Assembly: GCF_031457805.1 (NCBI RefSeq) | Contig: NZ_JAVDXI010000002.1 | Location: 542,915-606,914 of the forward strand | From: Caulobacter sp031457805 | Lineage (GTDB): Bacteria; Pseudomonadota; Alphaproteobacteria; Caulobacterales; Caulobacteraceae | Length of the DNA: 64,000 nt | Direction of reading: 5' to 3' | Part shown: positions 34,817 through 43,237 of the stretch, in pieces | Numbering within the stretch: the stretch's first letter is position 1 | Layout of the letters: each line of letters begins with the position of its first letter | The notes under the pieces: generated by a model | What the model saw: the letters and a program-made list of their open reading frames with translations, nothing else | What the model was told of the DNA's origin: nothing | Databases searched by the model: none | Made by a program: the position numbers and the translations under genes

Positions 34817-36141
34817 TGGGTCAGGGCCTTATGCAGGGCCGCGATCTTGGCCTCGGTTTCCAGGCGCTCGCCGAGCGGCTCGCTGTCGGCGACGATCCCC
34901 GCCCCCGCCCGCGCCTCCAGCCGCCAGCCTTCGCCGCCTTCGACGAGGCCGACGGTGCGGATCAGGACGCTGGAGTCGAACGCCCCGTCGACCCCGGCCC
35001 AGAACAGGCTGCCGCAATAGGGTCCGCGCGGCGGCTCAAGCTCGGCGATCACCTTCATGGCCTGCACCTTGGGCGCACCGGTGATCGAGCCCGGCGGGAA
35101 ACTGGCCCGCAACAGGTCGGCGACGCCCTTGCCCGGCGCCAGCCGCGCCGTGACCGTCGAGACCAGGTGATGCACGTTGGCGAAGCTCTCGACCTTGAAC
35201 AGCTCCGGCGCGCGGACGCTGCCCGCCGGCGACACCCGCGCCAGGTCGTTGCGCATCAAGTCCACGATCATCAGGTTCTCGGCCCGGTCCTTGTCGCTGG
35301 CCAGCAGCGCGGCGGCCAGGGCGCGGTCCTCGGCGGCGTCGCCGCCGCGCGGGCGCGTGCCCTTGATCGGCTGGGTCTGGATGGCGCCGGACGAGTCCAG
35401 CTTCAGGAACCGCTCCGGCGAGTTGGACACCAAGGCCCGGCCGGGCAGGCGCCAATAGGCCGAGAACGGCGCGGGGCTCTGCGCGCGCAGGCGCACAAAC
35501 AGGTCGAACGGATCGACGCCGGCCGCCAGCCGCCCGGTCCAGGCGCGGGCGATGTTGGCCTGGAAGATCTCGCCGCTCAGGATTCGGTCGACCACCTGCG
35601 CCACGGCGGCCTCGTAGGCGCCGGCGTCGCTGGCGATCAGGTCCGAGCAAAGGGGACCGGCGGGAGTCGCGCGCTCGGGCGCGGGAGCCTCCAGCCAAGT
35701 CAAAGCCTCAGCGGCGCGCGCCTTGGCCTCCGCCTCGCTTTCACCCCGACCGACCGCCAGCACCTGACGGGCGTGATGGTCGAAGGCCAGCAGGGCCGGG
35801 TAGCGGGCGAGGGTCAGGTCGGGCCAATCGGTGCGCGCCAGCCCCAGGGCCTCGACCCGGTCGCCCAGCTCATAGGCCCCTAGGCCCACGACGCCGCCCT
35901 GGAACGGCGGACCTTCAGGATGGGTGGGCTGGCGGGAACCGACCAAGGCGGCCAAGGCGGCGAAGGGGTCGGCGCTGTCGGCGGCCGACAGGCTCAGCGT
36001 CGCGTCGGGCGCGCGCAGCAGATACGACCACCGCCCCGCCCCGCCGGTGACCAGCGCGCAGGCGAAAGGCTCGTCCCGGAAGGGCGCCAACGCCCAGACC
36101 GGCTCGCGCCAGGGAGCGGTGAGGAGAGCGACATGCCGCAT
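34813..36141 (-). CDS. pabB: Aminodeoxychorismate synthase component I
   Basis: A 442-residue chorismate-binding enzyme. The N-terminal half is the less conserved domain. The C-terminal half has VDRILSGEIFQANIARAW, FSAYWRLPGRALVSNSPERFLKL, PIKGTRPRG, NLMIVDLMRNDLARV and the PPGSITGAPKVQAMKVI signature, all PabB/TrpE motifs in the right order. The PIKGTRPRG form is typical of PabB/TrpE. The neighbouring pabC gene decides for PabB. It makes aminodeoxychorismate together with a glutamine amidotransferase not present here. Confidence 0.92.
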   Translation of the reverse strand: MRHVALLTAPWREPVWALAPFRDEPFACALVTGGAGRWSYLLRAPDATLSLSAADSADPFAALAALVGSRQPTHPEGPPFQGGVVGLGAYELGDRVEALGLARTDWPDLTLARYPALLAFDHHARQVLAVGRGESEAEAKARAAEALTWLEAPAPERATPAGPLCSDLIASDAGAYEAAVAQVVDRILSGEIFQANIARAWTGRLAAGVDPFDLFVRLRAQSPAPFSAYWRLPGRALVSNSPERFLKLDSSGAIQTQPIKGTRPRGGDAAEDRALAAALLASDKDRAENLMIVDLMRNDLARVSPAGSVRAPELFKVESFANVHHLVSTVTARLAPGKGVADLLRASFPPGSITGAPKVQAMKVIAELEPPRGPYCGSLFWAGVDGAFDSSVLIRTVGLVEGGEGWRLEARAGAGIVADSEPLGERLETEAKIAALHKALTQ

Positions 36142-36201
36142 GGGCAGGGTGATAGCGGGGTCGACGGGTCGAGGCCAGTGCGGGTCCCACCAACACGATC
36201 C

Positions 36202-37653
36202 TCACGCTTCCCGTCCGCCGCCCTTCACGGTGAACAAGCCCAGCAGCCCCAGCGCCAACAGACCCGCGATCGGGATGAAGCCCGCTACCTGGCTTTCGAA
36301 GACCTTGGTGGCCAGGGCCACCAGCAGCGAGCCGACCCACATGGTGGCCGTGCCCGACAGCGAGAACAGGCCAAAGAAGGCGGCCATCCGGTCGGGCGGC
36401 GCCAGGCGCACCAGCAGGGTGCGGCTCGAGGCGTACTGGGCGGTGACGAAGACGGCGATCAGCAGGCCAAGGCCCAGATAGATCACCTCGGGCAGGGTGC
36501 GGAACATCGGCCCATTCCACAGCACGCCCTGGCTGGCGTCCCAAGGCCAGAAATAGAGAATCTGCTCGCGGGTCATGCCCAGCATGGCCACCAGGATCAG
36601 GATACAGGCCCCGACCTCCAGCTGGATGGCGCGGCGCGGGCCCAGCACGCGGTCCAGCCAAGGCGCGAGCAGCCCGCCCAGCACGCCGAAGATCGACAGC
36701 GAGACGCCGTAGGCCAGCATCTCCAGCTCGCCCCACTTCATCAGGCCCGCCGCGAACAGGCCACCGAAGATCAGGAGCGCGGTCATGCCGTCGCAATAGA
36801 GCATCCGCGCGCCCAGGAACTTGGCGACGTCGGCGTGGCCTTTCAGATTGCCGAAGGTGTCGAGGATCAGCTTGAAACCTTCCTTCAGGGCGGCGACGAA
36901 CGGCAGGCCAGTGCGCGGGGCGTCGCGCGTCCACAGGAAGAACGGGATGGCGCCGAGCAGCATGACCGCGCCGGCCAGCGGCCCAACGATGCGGCTGGGC
37001 TCGTGAGCGGTCTGGCTGAGGCCAAACAGCGGCGCGCTCGGCACGAACGACCACGACACCTGGCCAGGCAGCACGAAGGCCCACATGACGAAGATCAGCA
37101 GCGCCACCGACAGGCCGTTGGCGACCGCATAGCCCAGGCCCGACAGCACCGGCTCCTGGCCCTTCTCGGCGGCGCGCGACAGGAGCGAATTCTGCAGCAC
37201 GTCGCCGCAGTTGTAGATGACGCCCAGGATGATCAGGAACAGGCCGATCAGCCCCACCGGCAAGCCGCCCGGCGTCGCCCACCACAGGGCCATCAGCAGC
37301 GGGACCATGATCGCCAGGCCCAGCGCCATCAGCGGCTTGCGCGGCCCGTAGCGCTCGATCGAGGCCCCCAGGATCGGGGCCAAGAGCGCGGTCAGCAGGC
37401 CATAGGTGGTGGAGATGTCGGCGACCGTCGCCTGGCCCTTGACCGGATCGCCGATCAGCACCCGCGAGAAGTACGGCGCGAACACATAGATGGTGACCAG
37501 GATCACATAGGGGTCGCGCGTGCCCTGGTGCAGGATCCAGCTCAGCGCCCCCTTGGACAGCTTGCCGGTCGGCGGTGGCGTGAGAACGTCTTCCCTGCCC
37601 TCCGCGCCGGCGACATCGCTCAGGCCCGGAGGCGTTCCCGCCAACTCGCTCAT
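36202..37653 (-). CDS. MFS transporter, UMF1/Atg22-like family
   Basis: A 483-residue inner-membrane transporter with about 12 helices. A 30-residue cytoplasmic head is followed by GTRDPYVILVTIYVFAPYFSRV, which matches the first helix of the UMF1 (BtlA/Atg22-like) MFS group. Further signs are ASIERYGPRKPLM (loop 2-3 basic motif) and GVLGGLLAPWLDRVLGPRRAI in the second half. The cargo is unknown; relatives export amino acids or peptides. It is a single gene, 60 bases after pabB on the same strand but probably with its own promoter. Confidence 0.75.
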   Translation of the reverse strand: MSELAGTPPGLSDVAGAEGREDVLTPPPTGKLSKGALSWILHQGTRDPYVILVTIYVFAPYFSRVLIGDPVKGQATVADISTTYGLLTALLAPILGASIERYGPRKPLMALGLAIMVPLLMALWWATPGGLPVGLIGLFLIILGVIYNCGDVLQNSLLSRAAEKGQEPVLSGLGYAVANGLSVALLIFVMWAFVLPGQVSWSFVPSAPLFGLSQTAHEPSRIVGPLAGAVMLLGAIPFFLWTRDAPRTGLPFVAALKEGFKLILDTFGNLKGHADVAKFLGARMLYCDGMTALLIFGGLFAAGLMKWGELEMLAYGVSLSIFGVLGGLLAPWLDRVLGPRRAIQLEVGACILILVAMLGMTREQILYFWPWDASQGVLWNGPMFRTLPEVIYLGLGLLIAVFVTAQYASSRTLLVRLAPPDRMAAFFGLFSLSGTATMWVGSLLVALATKVFESQVAGFIPIAGLLALGLLGLFTVKGGGREA

Positions 37654-37776
37654 ACCCTAACCCCCAAGAGCGGTCCTCTGGCGGGACCGTCAGGCGAGGT
37701 TGGCGGTTAAACGGGCGTTTGTCACCTTACCGATTGGGGTTTCCCGATTCAGGGAGGGCGACGCGCGGGACGGAAA

Positions 37777-37865
37777 TCCTCGTCCTTCGACAAGCTCAGG
37801 ATGAGGATTTTGTGCAAACCGGCGCCAACAGTCGCCCTCACCCTGAGCTTGTCGAAGGGCGAGGG
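37777..37865. repeat. Dispersed inverted repeat, family A copy 3
   Basis: It has the same paired arms as the copies at 16289 and 18981 (CCTTCGACAAGCTCAGG and its reverse complement), with the ATTTTGTG and CAGTCGCCCTCA flanks kept and a different central 15 bases. It lies between the start of the MFS gene and the end of the phosphatase gene. Confidence 0.92.
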
Positions 37866-37880
37866 CGGCCGCCCGGTCGT

Positions 37881-38654
37881 TTACAGCAGGATATGCGCCG
37901 CCACCGCCTCGCGCGTCGTCGCGTCCAGGCCCACGGCGTTTTCGAGATAACCGTCCAGCGAGCCGTACTGCTCGTTGATCGCCGCAAACGCAGCCGCCAG
38001 GTAGCGAGCCTCCACACCCATGGCCGCCCGCATGGCCGCCTCGGTCGGACGCTTGCCGGTCATCTCGAAGATGTTCTTCTGGAAGATGTGGCCGCGCCGC
38101 TCGAAACGGGTCGGATCGTTGGTCAGCAGGTAGTCGTCGATGACGTCGTCGTCGGACACGCCGGCGATGTGATGCGTCAGGGCCGCCAGGATGCCGGTGC
38201 GGTCCTTGCCCGCCGCGCAGTGGATCAGCACCGCGCCCTCCCCCTTGGCCACAGCCTGGAAATAGCGGCTGAAGAGGTCCAGGTGCCGTTCCTTGAACGG
38301 GGCGCGGCGGTAGTACTCGTCCATGTAGGCGTGGATCGACTCCAGGGAGAGATCCGACTCCTTGAGGAAGGTGTGCCAGGGATCCTCGCCGGTCATGCCC
38401 AGGTCGTTGTCGATCACGGTCGCCGAAAAGCCGTCCCAGCGCCGCGACGGCGCGCGCTCGCGCTCGTTGGGCCGGCGCAGGTCCACCAGGGCGGCGATGC
38501 CCAGCGAGGCCAGGTGCGCGAGGTCCTCGTCGGTGGCTTCGGCCTGGTGGGCGGCGCGAAACAGGACGCCCTTCTTCAACCGTCCTTCGCCTGCGGCGTA
38601 GTCGCCGAAGTCACGGAAATTCTCGACGCCTTGCAGGGGGATCAGTCTGGTCAT
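37881..38654 (-). CDS. Tyrosine-protein phosphatase (bacterial PTP)
   Basis: A 257-residue cytoplasmic phosphatase. The P-loop reads HCAAGKDRTG with catalytic Cys146 and Arg152. N-terminal motifs NFRDFGDYA and LFRAAHQAEATDEDLAHLASLGIAALVDLRRPNE match the Y_phosphatase3 family. General acid and substrate-binding Asp residues are probably in the DNDLGMTGED loop. The start at 38654 fits the family; the longer upstream frame does not. Members remove phosphate from tyrosine or lipid head groups; the target here is unknown. Confidence 0.87.
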   Translation of the reverse strand: MTRLIPLQGVENFRDFGDYAAGEGRLKKGVLFRAAHQAEATDEDLAHLASLGIAALVDLRRPNERERAPSRRWDGFSATVIDNDLGMTGEDPWHTFLKESDLSLESIHAYMDEYYRRAPFKERHLDLFSRYFQAVAKGEGAVLIHCAAGKDRTGILAALTHHIAGVSDDDVIDDYLLTNDPTRFERRGHIFQKNIFEMTGKRPTEAAMRAAMGVEARYLAAAFAAINEQYGSLDGYLENAVGLDATTREAVAAHILL

Positions 38655-38703
38655 GGCTGGGTGACTTAACGAACGGGGGCGTTCTAGGAAAGCGTCCCCT
38701 CCG

Positions 38704-39090
38704 TCACCACCACATCGCCTTGCGGTCCTCGGCCGTCGCCGGCTTGGCGCGCCACAGGAAGACGAAGTTGCGGTGCTCGGCCCAGGTCTGGCCCTCAAGC
38801 CCGCTCGCGCCCTGGCAGACGCTGGTGTGGTAGGGCCCCGCGCCGTCGGTGGTGCGGAAGCTGGCGCAGGTGCGGCCGCCGGCTGTCTTCCAGCGACCGG
38901 CCAGGATCTCGCTGTCATAGAAGCTGCCGGTCACCGTACCGTCGGCCTCGAGCTTCAGCGTCATGCCCTTGAAGTATGGCTCGGCAGGCGTGGCCGACAG
39001 GTCAACGACCCAGTCGCCGGCGAGCGGACCCGGCGGGGTCGCCGCTTGCAGCGAAAGGGCGAGCATCAGGGCCAGCATGTGCGTCTCCAA
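38704..39090 (-). CDS. Small secreted protein of unknown function
   Basis: A 128-residue protein. The short hydrophobic N-terminus (MLALMLALSLQAATPPG) looks like a signal peptide, and the Met at residue 5 could be the real start. The body is beta-rich (LAGDWVVDLSATP, MTLKLEADGTVTGSFYDSEILAGRWKTAGG), resembling small lipocalin-like or beta-sandwich periplasmic domains. Two Cys residues may pair. It ends WRAKPATAEDRKAMWW. The family is not recognised. It is 49 bases upstream of the phosphatase gene on the same strand. Confidence 0.6.
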   Translation of the reverse strand: METHMLALMLALSLQAATPPGPLAGDWVVDLSATPAEPYFKGMTLKLEADGTVTGSFYDSEILAGRWKTAGGRTCASFRTTDGAGPYHTSVCQGASGLEGQTWAEHRNFVFLWRAKPATAEDRKAMWW

Positions 39091-39164
39091 CGGGGATCGA
39101 TAACGCTGTTACGGGTCGGGCCTGACCTTGGATGCTCCCAGCCACCGGTAGCACTAGAAACCGC

Positions 39165-39271
39165 GTCATCCCGGGCGGCGCAGCCGACCCGGGACCCAGG
39201 GGGAGAAGAAACTCAGTGCGCGCCGCCCCTGTTTCCCGGCTCTACGCGCGAAGCGCTCCGGCCGGGATGAC
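39165..39271. repeat. Dispersed palindromic repeat, family C
   Basis: It opens with GTCATCCCGGGCGG and closes with GCCGGGATGAC, its reverse complement, with an inner arm pair (GCGCGAAGCGC among others). A partial relative lies at 16388-16424. The element sits between two minus-strand genes. Confidence 0.75.
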
Positions 39272-39286
39272 ACCAGGAGAAAGACC

Positions 39287-40453
39287 CTATCGCCGCAGCA
39301 GCGGCTGGATGCGGTCCTGCAGCGGCTGGTCGATATAGCGGTGGAACAGCCACGCCCCGCCATAGGCCAGCGGGAAGCCGGCCAGCCACATCAGCCACTG
39401 CCAGCCGATGCCGATCGGCACGGTGTCGATCAGCTTGTGCACGGCGCTCCAGTAGATCACCCCGACGAAGATGTGGGTGATGAACAGGGCGAAGGACAGC
39501 TTGGCGCCCTCCTCGATCCACGTCTGCGGACGCTTGACCGGCAGGCGGCCGGCGCCCAGCACGATCATGGCGATGGCCAGCAGCGAGGGCGCGTCGAACA
39601 GCAGCGGGTCCGGCAGGGCGTAGCGGTCCAGCGGCTGGGTGATCACGAGTAAGGCCACCCCGCCCCACAGCAGGCCGTACGCCGCGCCTTCCGAGGGCCA
39701 GCGCATGTCGACCGTGCGCGCCAGGCAGACGCCCAGGATGAACAGCGGCAGGGCCCGCACCACCCCGAACTGGAACCGCAGGTCCGCCAGCCCCTGGTCG
39801 AACACGGTCTCGGCCAGCACCTCGAAGGCGGCCAGGATGACGAGGCCCAGCAGCGGCAACAGCCAGGCGTGGCGGATCTTGCTGACCGCGCGCCAGAAGC
39901 TGGGAAACAGGGCGTAGCAGACGATCAGCGCCGACAGGCTCCAGCTGGGCAGGTTCCAACCATCGCTGGGGAAGCCCCAGGCGTGGATCAGCAGGGCCTG
40001 CGGAACCAACTGGTCCCAGGCGAAGCGGCTGGGCTTGTGGGCGTCGGTGCCGACGGCGTTCAGCACGAGGACCAGCACCGCCAGCATGGCCAGCACCGCC
40101 AGATGCCCCGGCCACACCCGCGCGGCGCGGCGCACCCAGAACTGCGGCGTGCTGAGGCGCCCGCTCAGGGTCGAGGCGCCATAGGCCCGGCCCAGCACAT
40201 AGCCCGACAAGATGAGAAAGAAGTCGGTGGCCAAAAAGCCGCGCGAGAACACCTGGGCGAAGCGCTCGATCCGCATCGGGCTCTCGGCGCCATAGTGGTA
40301 GACGACGATCAGCAGCGAGGCGAGGAAACGCAGGAAATCCAGAGCCCCGCCGCGAACGTTTTCCCGCACCGGCGCATGGCTGACCGACTGAGCCGTCGGC
40401 TCGGTTGGAACAGGGGTCCCGTCTGAGGGAATCTGGGGCGGCGCGGCGGTCAC
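39287..40453 (-). CDS. Acyltransferase 3 family membrane protein
   Basis: A 388-residue integral membrane acyltransferase with about ten helices and a GTG start. RGGALDFLRFLASLLIVVYHYG (about 34-56) carries the family's conserved Arg and His. The last helix is followed by RYIDQPLQDRIQPLLRR. These enzymes O-acylate sugars of LPS, capsule, peptidoglycan or Nod factors at the inner membrane. No glycan genes are nearby, so the acceptor is unknown. It is isolated on the minus strand, divergent from the dioxygenase gene with 118 bases between. Confidence 0.88.
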   Translation of the reverse strand: MTAAPPQIPSDGTPVPTEPTAQSVSHAPVRENVRGGALDFLRFLASLLIVVYHYGAESPMRIERFAQVFSRGFLATDFFLILSGYVLGRAYGASTLSGRLSTPQFWVRRAARVWPGHLAVLAMLAVLVLVLNAVGTDAHKPSRFAWDQLVPQALLIHAWGFPSDGWNLPSWSLSALIVCYALFPSFWRAVSKIRHAWLLPLLGLVILAAFEVLAETVFDQGLADLRFQFGVVRALPLFILGVCLARTVDMRWPSEGAAYGLLWGGVALLVITQPLDRYALPDPLLFDAPSLLAIAMIVLGAGRLPVKRPQTWIEEGAKLSFALFITHIFVGVIYWSAVHKLIDTVPIGIGWQWLMWLAGFPLAYGGAWLFHRYIDQPLQDRIQPLLRR

Positions 40454-40571
40454 GGTCGCCGCATAGCAAAGCGCGTCCGGGGGCGGAAGCCGTCACCCGA
40501 ACGTCATCTTGCGCCATGGCGTCGCGGCCACTATCTGTAACCTATACTGTTTCTGATAAGGCCGGATCGCC

Positions 40572-41342
40572 ATGTCCCGCATGCCCGCCCTGTTCGTCGG
40601 CCACGGCTCGCCGATGAACGCCATCGAGGAGAACGCCTGGAGCCGCGACTGGGCGCGGCTGGGCGCCGAACTGCCGCGCCCCAAGGCCATCCTGATGGTC
40701 AGCGCCCATTGGGAGACGCGCGGCGCCTCGGCGGTCAGCGCCTCGGCGGCGCCCGAGACGATCCACGACTTCTTCGGCTTCCCGCAGGCCCTGTTTGACG
40801 TGCGCTATGGCGCGCCGGGCGACCCGGCCCTGGCCGCGCGGGTGGCGGACCTGCTGGCGCCCGACACCGTGGTCCAGCATCCGACGCGCGGGCTCGACCA
40901 CGGCGCCTGGGGCGTGCTGGCCCCGATGTATCCGCAGGCGGACATTCCCGTCATCCAGCTGAGCCTGGATCGCGGCCAGAGCGACCGTTGGCACTATGAG
41001 GCCGGCCGGCGCCTGGCCCCGCTGCGTGACGAGGGCGTGCTGATCATGGGCAGCGGCGACATCGTCCACAACCTGCGCGCCGCCGACTTCCGCCGCCCCG
41101 AAGCGCCGCCCTGGGCCGACCGCTTCAACGAGACCGCCAAACGCCTGATCCTGGCCGGCGACCACGATCCCTTGATCGACTGGCGCGGCCTTGGCTCCGA
41201 CGCCGAGGCGTCGATCAACAGCGCCGAACACTACCTGCCGCTGCTCTATGTGCTGGGCGCCCAGACGCCGGGCGAGCCGGTGAGCTTCTTCACCGACGAT
41301 GTGTTCGCGGCGATCTCGATGACCGGGGTGCAGGTGGGGTGA
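40572..41342 (+). CDS. 4,5-DOPA-dioxygenase-like extradiol ring-cleavage protein (YgiD family)
   Basis: A 256-residue class III extradiol dioxygenase-like enzyme. LFVGHGSPMNAI (His about 11), SAHWETRG (His about 43), PETIHDFFGFP (His about 60) and GLDHGAWGVLAPMYP (His about 110) hold the metal-binding and catalytic His residues. Bacterial YgiD cleaves DOPA and related catechols in vitro; the natural substrate is uncertain. Length and motif order are standard. The gene is single, followed by a palindromic repeat. Confidence 0.88.
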   Translation: MSRMPALFVGHGSPMNAIEENAWSRDWARLGAELPRPKAILMVSAHWETRGASAVSASAAPETIHDFFGFPQALFDVRYGAPGDPALAARVADLLAPDTVVQHPTRGLDHGAWGVLAPMYPQADIPVIQLSLDRGQSDRWHYEAGRRLAPLRDEGVLIMGSGDIVHNLRAADFRRPEAPPWADRFNETAKRLILAGDHDPLIDWRGLGSDAEASINSAEHYLPLLYVLGAQTPGEPVSFFTDDVFAAISMTGVQVG

Positions 41343-41344
41343 AA

Positions 41345-41482
41345 CCCCCTCTCCCATGGGGAGAGGGTTGGGGTGAGGGGGTGCGGCGTCTGACGGAGCG
41401 CCGGCACGCCGTCAAACCTCGTAACCCCTCACCCTCCCACCGCTTCGCGGCGGGCCCCTCCCTCTCCCTTTGGAAGAGGGAA
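41345..41482. repeat. Dispersed palindromic repeat, family B copy 3
   Basis: The left hairpin CCCTCTCCCATGGGGAGAGGG and a right CCCTCCCTCTCCCTTTGGAAGAGGG arm face each other across smaller palindromes (CGCTTCGCGGCG and others). It lies between convergent genes and may end both transcripts. It is the most diverged of the five copies. Confidence 0.8.
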
Positions 41483-41483
41483 C

Positions 41484-42164
41484 TCACAGCACCCCCGCCG
41501 CCGCCTTCGCCGCCGCGATCCGCTCCTCCATCCCCTTGCCGTAGAGCGCGGTGATCCGTTCCAGCACCTGCGGCGGCGCGGTCTCTGGCCGCCCCGCGTT
41601 AAATGGCGGGGCCGGCGCATACTCGACGGCCAGCTGGATGCCCTGCGCCACCTCATCCCCGGCCAGTTCGGCGATCAGGGTCAGGGCGAAGTCGATGCCC
41701 GCCGTCACCCCGCCGCCGGTGATGTAGCGCCCGTCCCGCGCCACCCGCGAGGCGTCGGGGATCGCGCCGAACAGCGCCAGCTGGTCGCGCCAGGCCCAGT
41801 GGCAGGCCGCGCGCTTGCCCTTCAGCAGCCCCGCCGCCCCCAGCACCAGCGAACCGGTGCAGACCGAACAGACGTATTTCGCGCCATCCGCCAACCGGCG
41901 GATCTCCGCGATAAAGTCGGGATCGCCCATCGCCTGGGTCGTGCCAAACCCGCCCGGCACGATCAGCACGTCACAGGTCTCGATGTCCGACAGCTTGGGC
42001 AGGCGGGCGAAGACCAGGCCGTCGGCCTCGATCTCGCCGCCGGCGAGGCTGGCCACCGTGACCTTGGCGCCGGGCAGGCGGCACAGCACCTGGTGCGGGC
42101 CGGTGAAGTCCAGGTGCGTGACACCGGGAAAAAGGGCGATCACGATCTGCAGGGTCTGGCTCAT
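41484..42164 (-). CDS. DJ-1/PfpI family protein (isonitrile hydratase-like)
   Basis: A 226-residue class I glutamine-amidotransferase-fold protein. The nucleophilic Cys is in YVCSVCTGSLVLGAAGLLKGKRAACHWAW, read in parts (CTGS motif). It starts IVIALFPGVTHLDFTGPHQVL, with the Asp-Phe-Thr typical of InhA-type isonitrile hydratases. The ATG at 42164 was chosen because it starts the first strand. Substrates of such proteins vary (isonitriles, glyoxals). It is divergent from a GlxA-type regulator whose N-terminal half is the same fold, suggesting a regulator/enzyme pair. Confidence 0.85.
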   Translation of the reverse strand: MSQTLQIVIALFPGVTHLDFTGPHQVLCRLPGAKVTVASLAGGEIEADGLVFARLPKLSDIETCDVLIVPGGFGTTQAMGDPDFIAEIRRLADGAKYVCSVCTGSLVLGAAGLLKGKRAACHWAWRDQLALFGAIPDASRVARDGRYITGGGVTAGIDFALTLIAELAGDEVAQGIQLAVEYAPAPPFNAGRPETAPPQVLERITALYGKGMEERIAAAKAAAGVL

Positions 42165-42259
42165 GCGATGGTCTCCGTCACATTCTAGCGCGAAGATGAC
42201 TCGACGAGGCGCTGGCGGAAATGACATAGTTCCCGCGATTTCAGCCAGAGCCCTCCGAC

Positions 42260-43198
42260 ATGCCCCGCGCGATCGGCTTCCTCGTCTATCCCGGCTTCCA
42301 GCTGCTGGACGCCACCGGCCCGATCGCGGCGTTCGAGATCGCCGGACGGCTGTCGCCGGGCGCCTACAGCCTGCACTTTCTGTCGCTGCGCGGCGGTTTG
42401 ATCCCCAGCACCTCGGGCATGGTCGTGCAGACCAAGGCTCTGGCCGAGGCGCCGCCGCTCGACACCCTGCTCGTCGCGGGCGGCGACGCTGTGAAGGTTC
42501 CCGCCAGTTGCCCCCATACCCTGGCCTTCGTCCGCGAGGCCGGTCGGCAAGCCCGCCGCGTCGCCAGCGTCTGTTCGGGAACCTATGTCCTGGCGGAAGC
42601 TGGCCTCCTGGACGGCAAACGCGCCACCACCCACTGGAGCCGGACCAAGGACTTCCAGCGCCGCTACCCGAACATCAGGCTCGAGCCCGACCGCATCTGG
42701 ATCCAGGACGGGTCGGTGTGGAGCTCGGCCGGCATCACCGCCGGCATCGACCTGTCCCTAGCCCTGATCGGCGCCGACGAAGGCGAGGCCGTGGCCCGCC
42801 GTACGGCCCAGCAGTTGGTCGTCTATCACCACCGTCCCGGCGGCCAGTCGCAGCACTCGGCCCTGATCGACCTGCGCCCCGGCCGCTTTGACGCCCTGCT
42901 GTCCTGGGCCCGCCAGAACCTGGCCGAGCCGCTGACCGTCGAGCAACTGGCCGACCGCGCCGCCATGAGTCCCCGCAACTTCGCCCGCCTGTTCGCCCAG
43001 GAGACCGGCGTCACCCCGGCCAAGGCCGTCGAACGCCTGCGCGTCGAGGCCGCCCGCGCCTTGCTGGACAGCCAGCCGCTGCAGGTCGAGGACGTGGCCC
43101 TGGAGACGGGCTTTGGCGATCCCGAGCGCATGCGCCGGGCGTTCATCCGCGCGTTCGGCCAACCGCCCCAGGCGTTGCGGCGGGCGCGGGCTATCTAG
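42260..43198 (+). CDS. GlxA-type regulator: DJ-1/PfpI domain fused to AraC HTH
   Basis: A 312-residue transcription factor. Residues 1-180 form a DJ-1/PfpI-like domain (YPGFQLLDATGPIAAFEIAGR and SVCSGTYVLAEAGLLDGKRATTHW, read in parts). Residues 215-312 form an AraC DNA-binding domain with two HTHs (LTVEQLADRAAMSPRNFARLF and VEDVALETGFGDPERMRRAFIRAFG). The nucleophile-elbow Cys is kept. It likely senses a small molecule and controls the divergent DJ-1 gene 95 bases away. Confidence 0.9.
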   Translation: MPRAIGFLVYPGFQLLDATGPIAAFEIAGRLSPGAYSLHFLSLRGGLIPSTSGMVVQTKALAEAPPLDTLLVAGGDAVKVPASCPHTLAFVREAGRQARRVASVCSGTYVLAEAGLLDGKRATTHWSRTKDFQRRYPNIRLEPDRIWIQDGSVWSSAGITAGIDLSLALIGADEGEAVARRTAQQLVVYHHRPGGQSQHSALIDLRPGRFDALLSWARQNLAEPLTVEQLADRAAMSPRNFARLFAQETGVTPAKAVERLRVEAARALLDSQPLQVEDVALETGFGDPERMRRAFIRAFGQPPQALRRARAI

Positions 43199-43224
43199 AT
43201 CCCTCTCTCCATGAGAGGGGGATC
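43198..43224. terminator. Hairpin between convergent glxA-type and hydrolase genes
   Basis: GATCCCTCTC-TCCAT-GAGAGGGGGATC forms a nearly perfect stem directly at the stop codon of the regulator gene and is followed by AAATTT. It probably ends both transcripts. Confidence 0.6.
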
Positions 43225-43237
43225 AAATTTGGCGTCC

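Noticed and set aside
35920..37710. 596-codon plus-strand frame across pabB and the MFS gene
   Set aside because: It is antisense to two real genes and is very Gln/Arg-rich without any motif.
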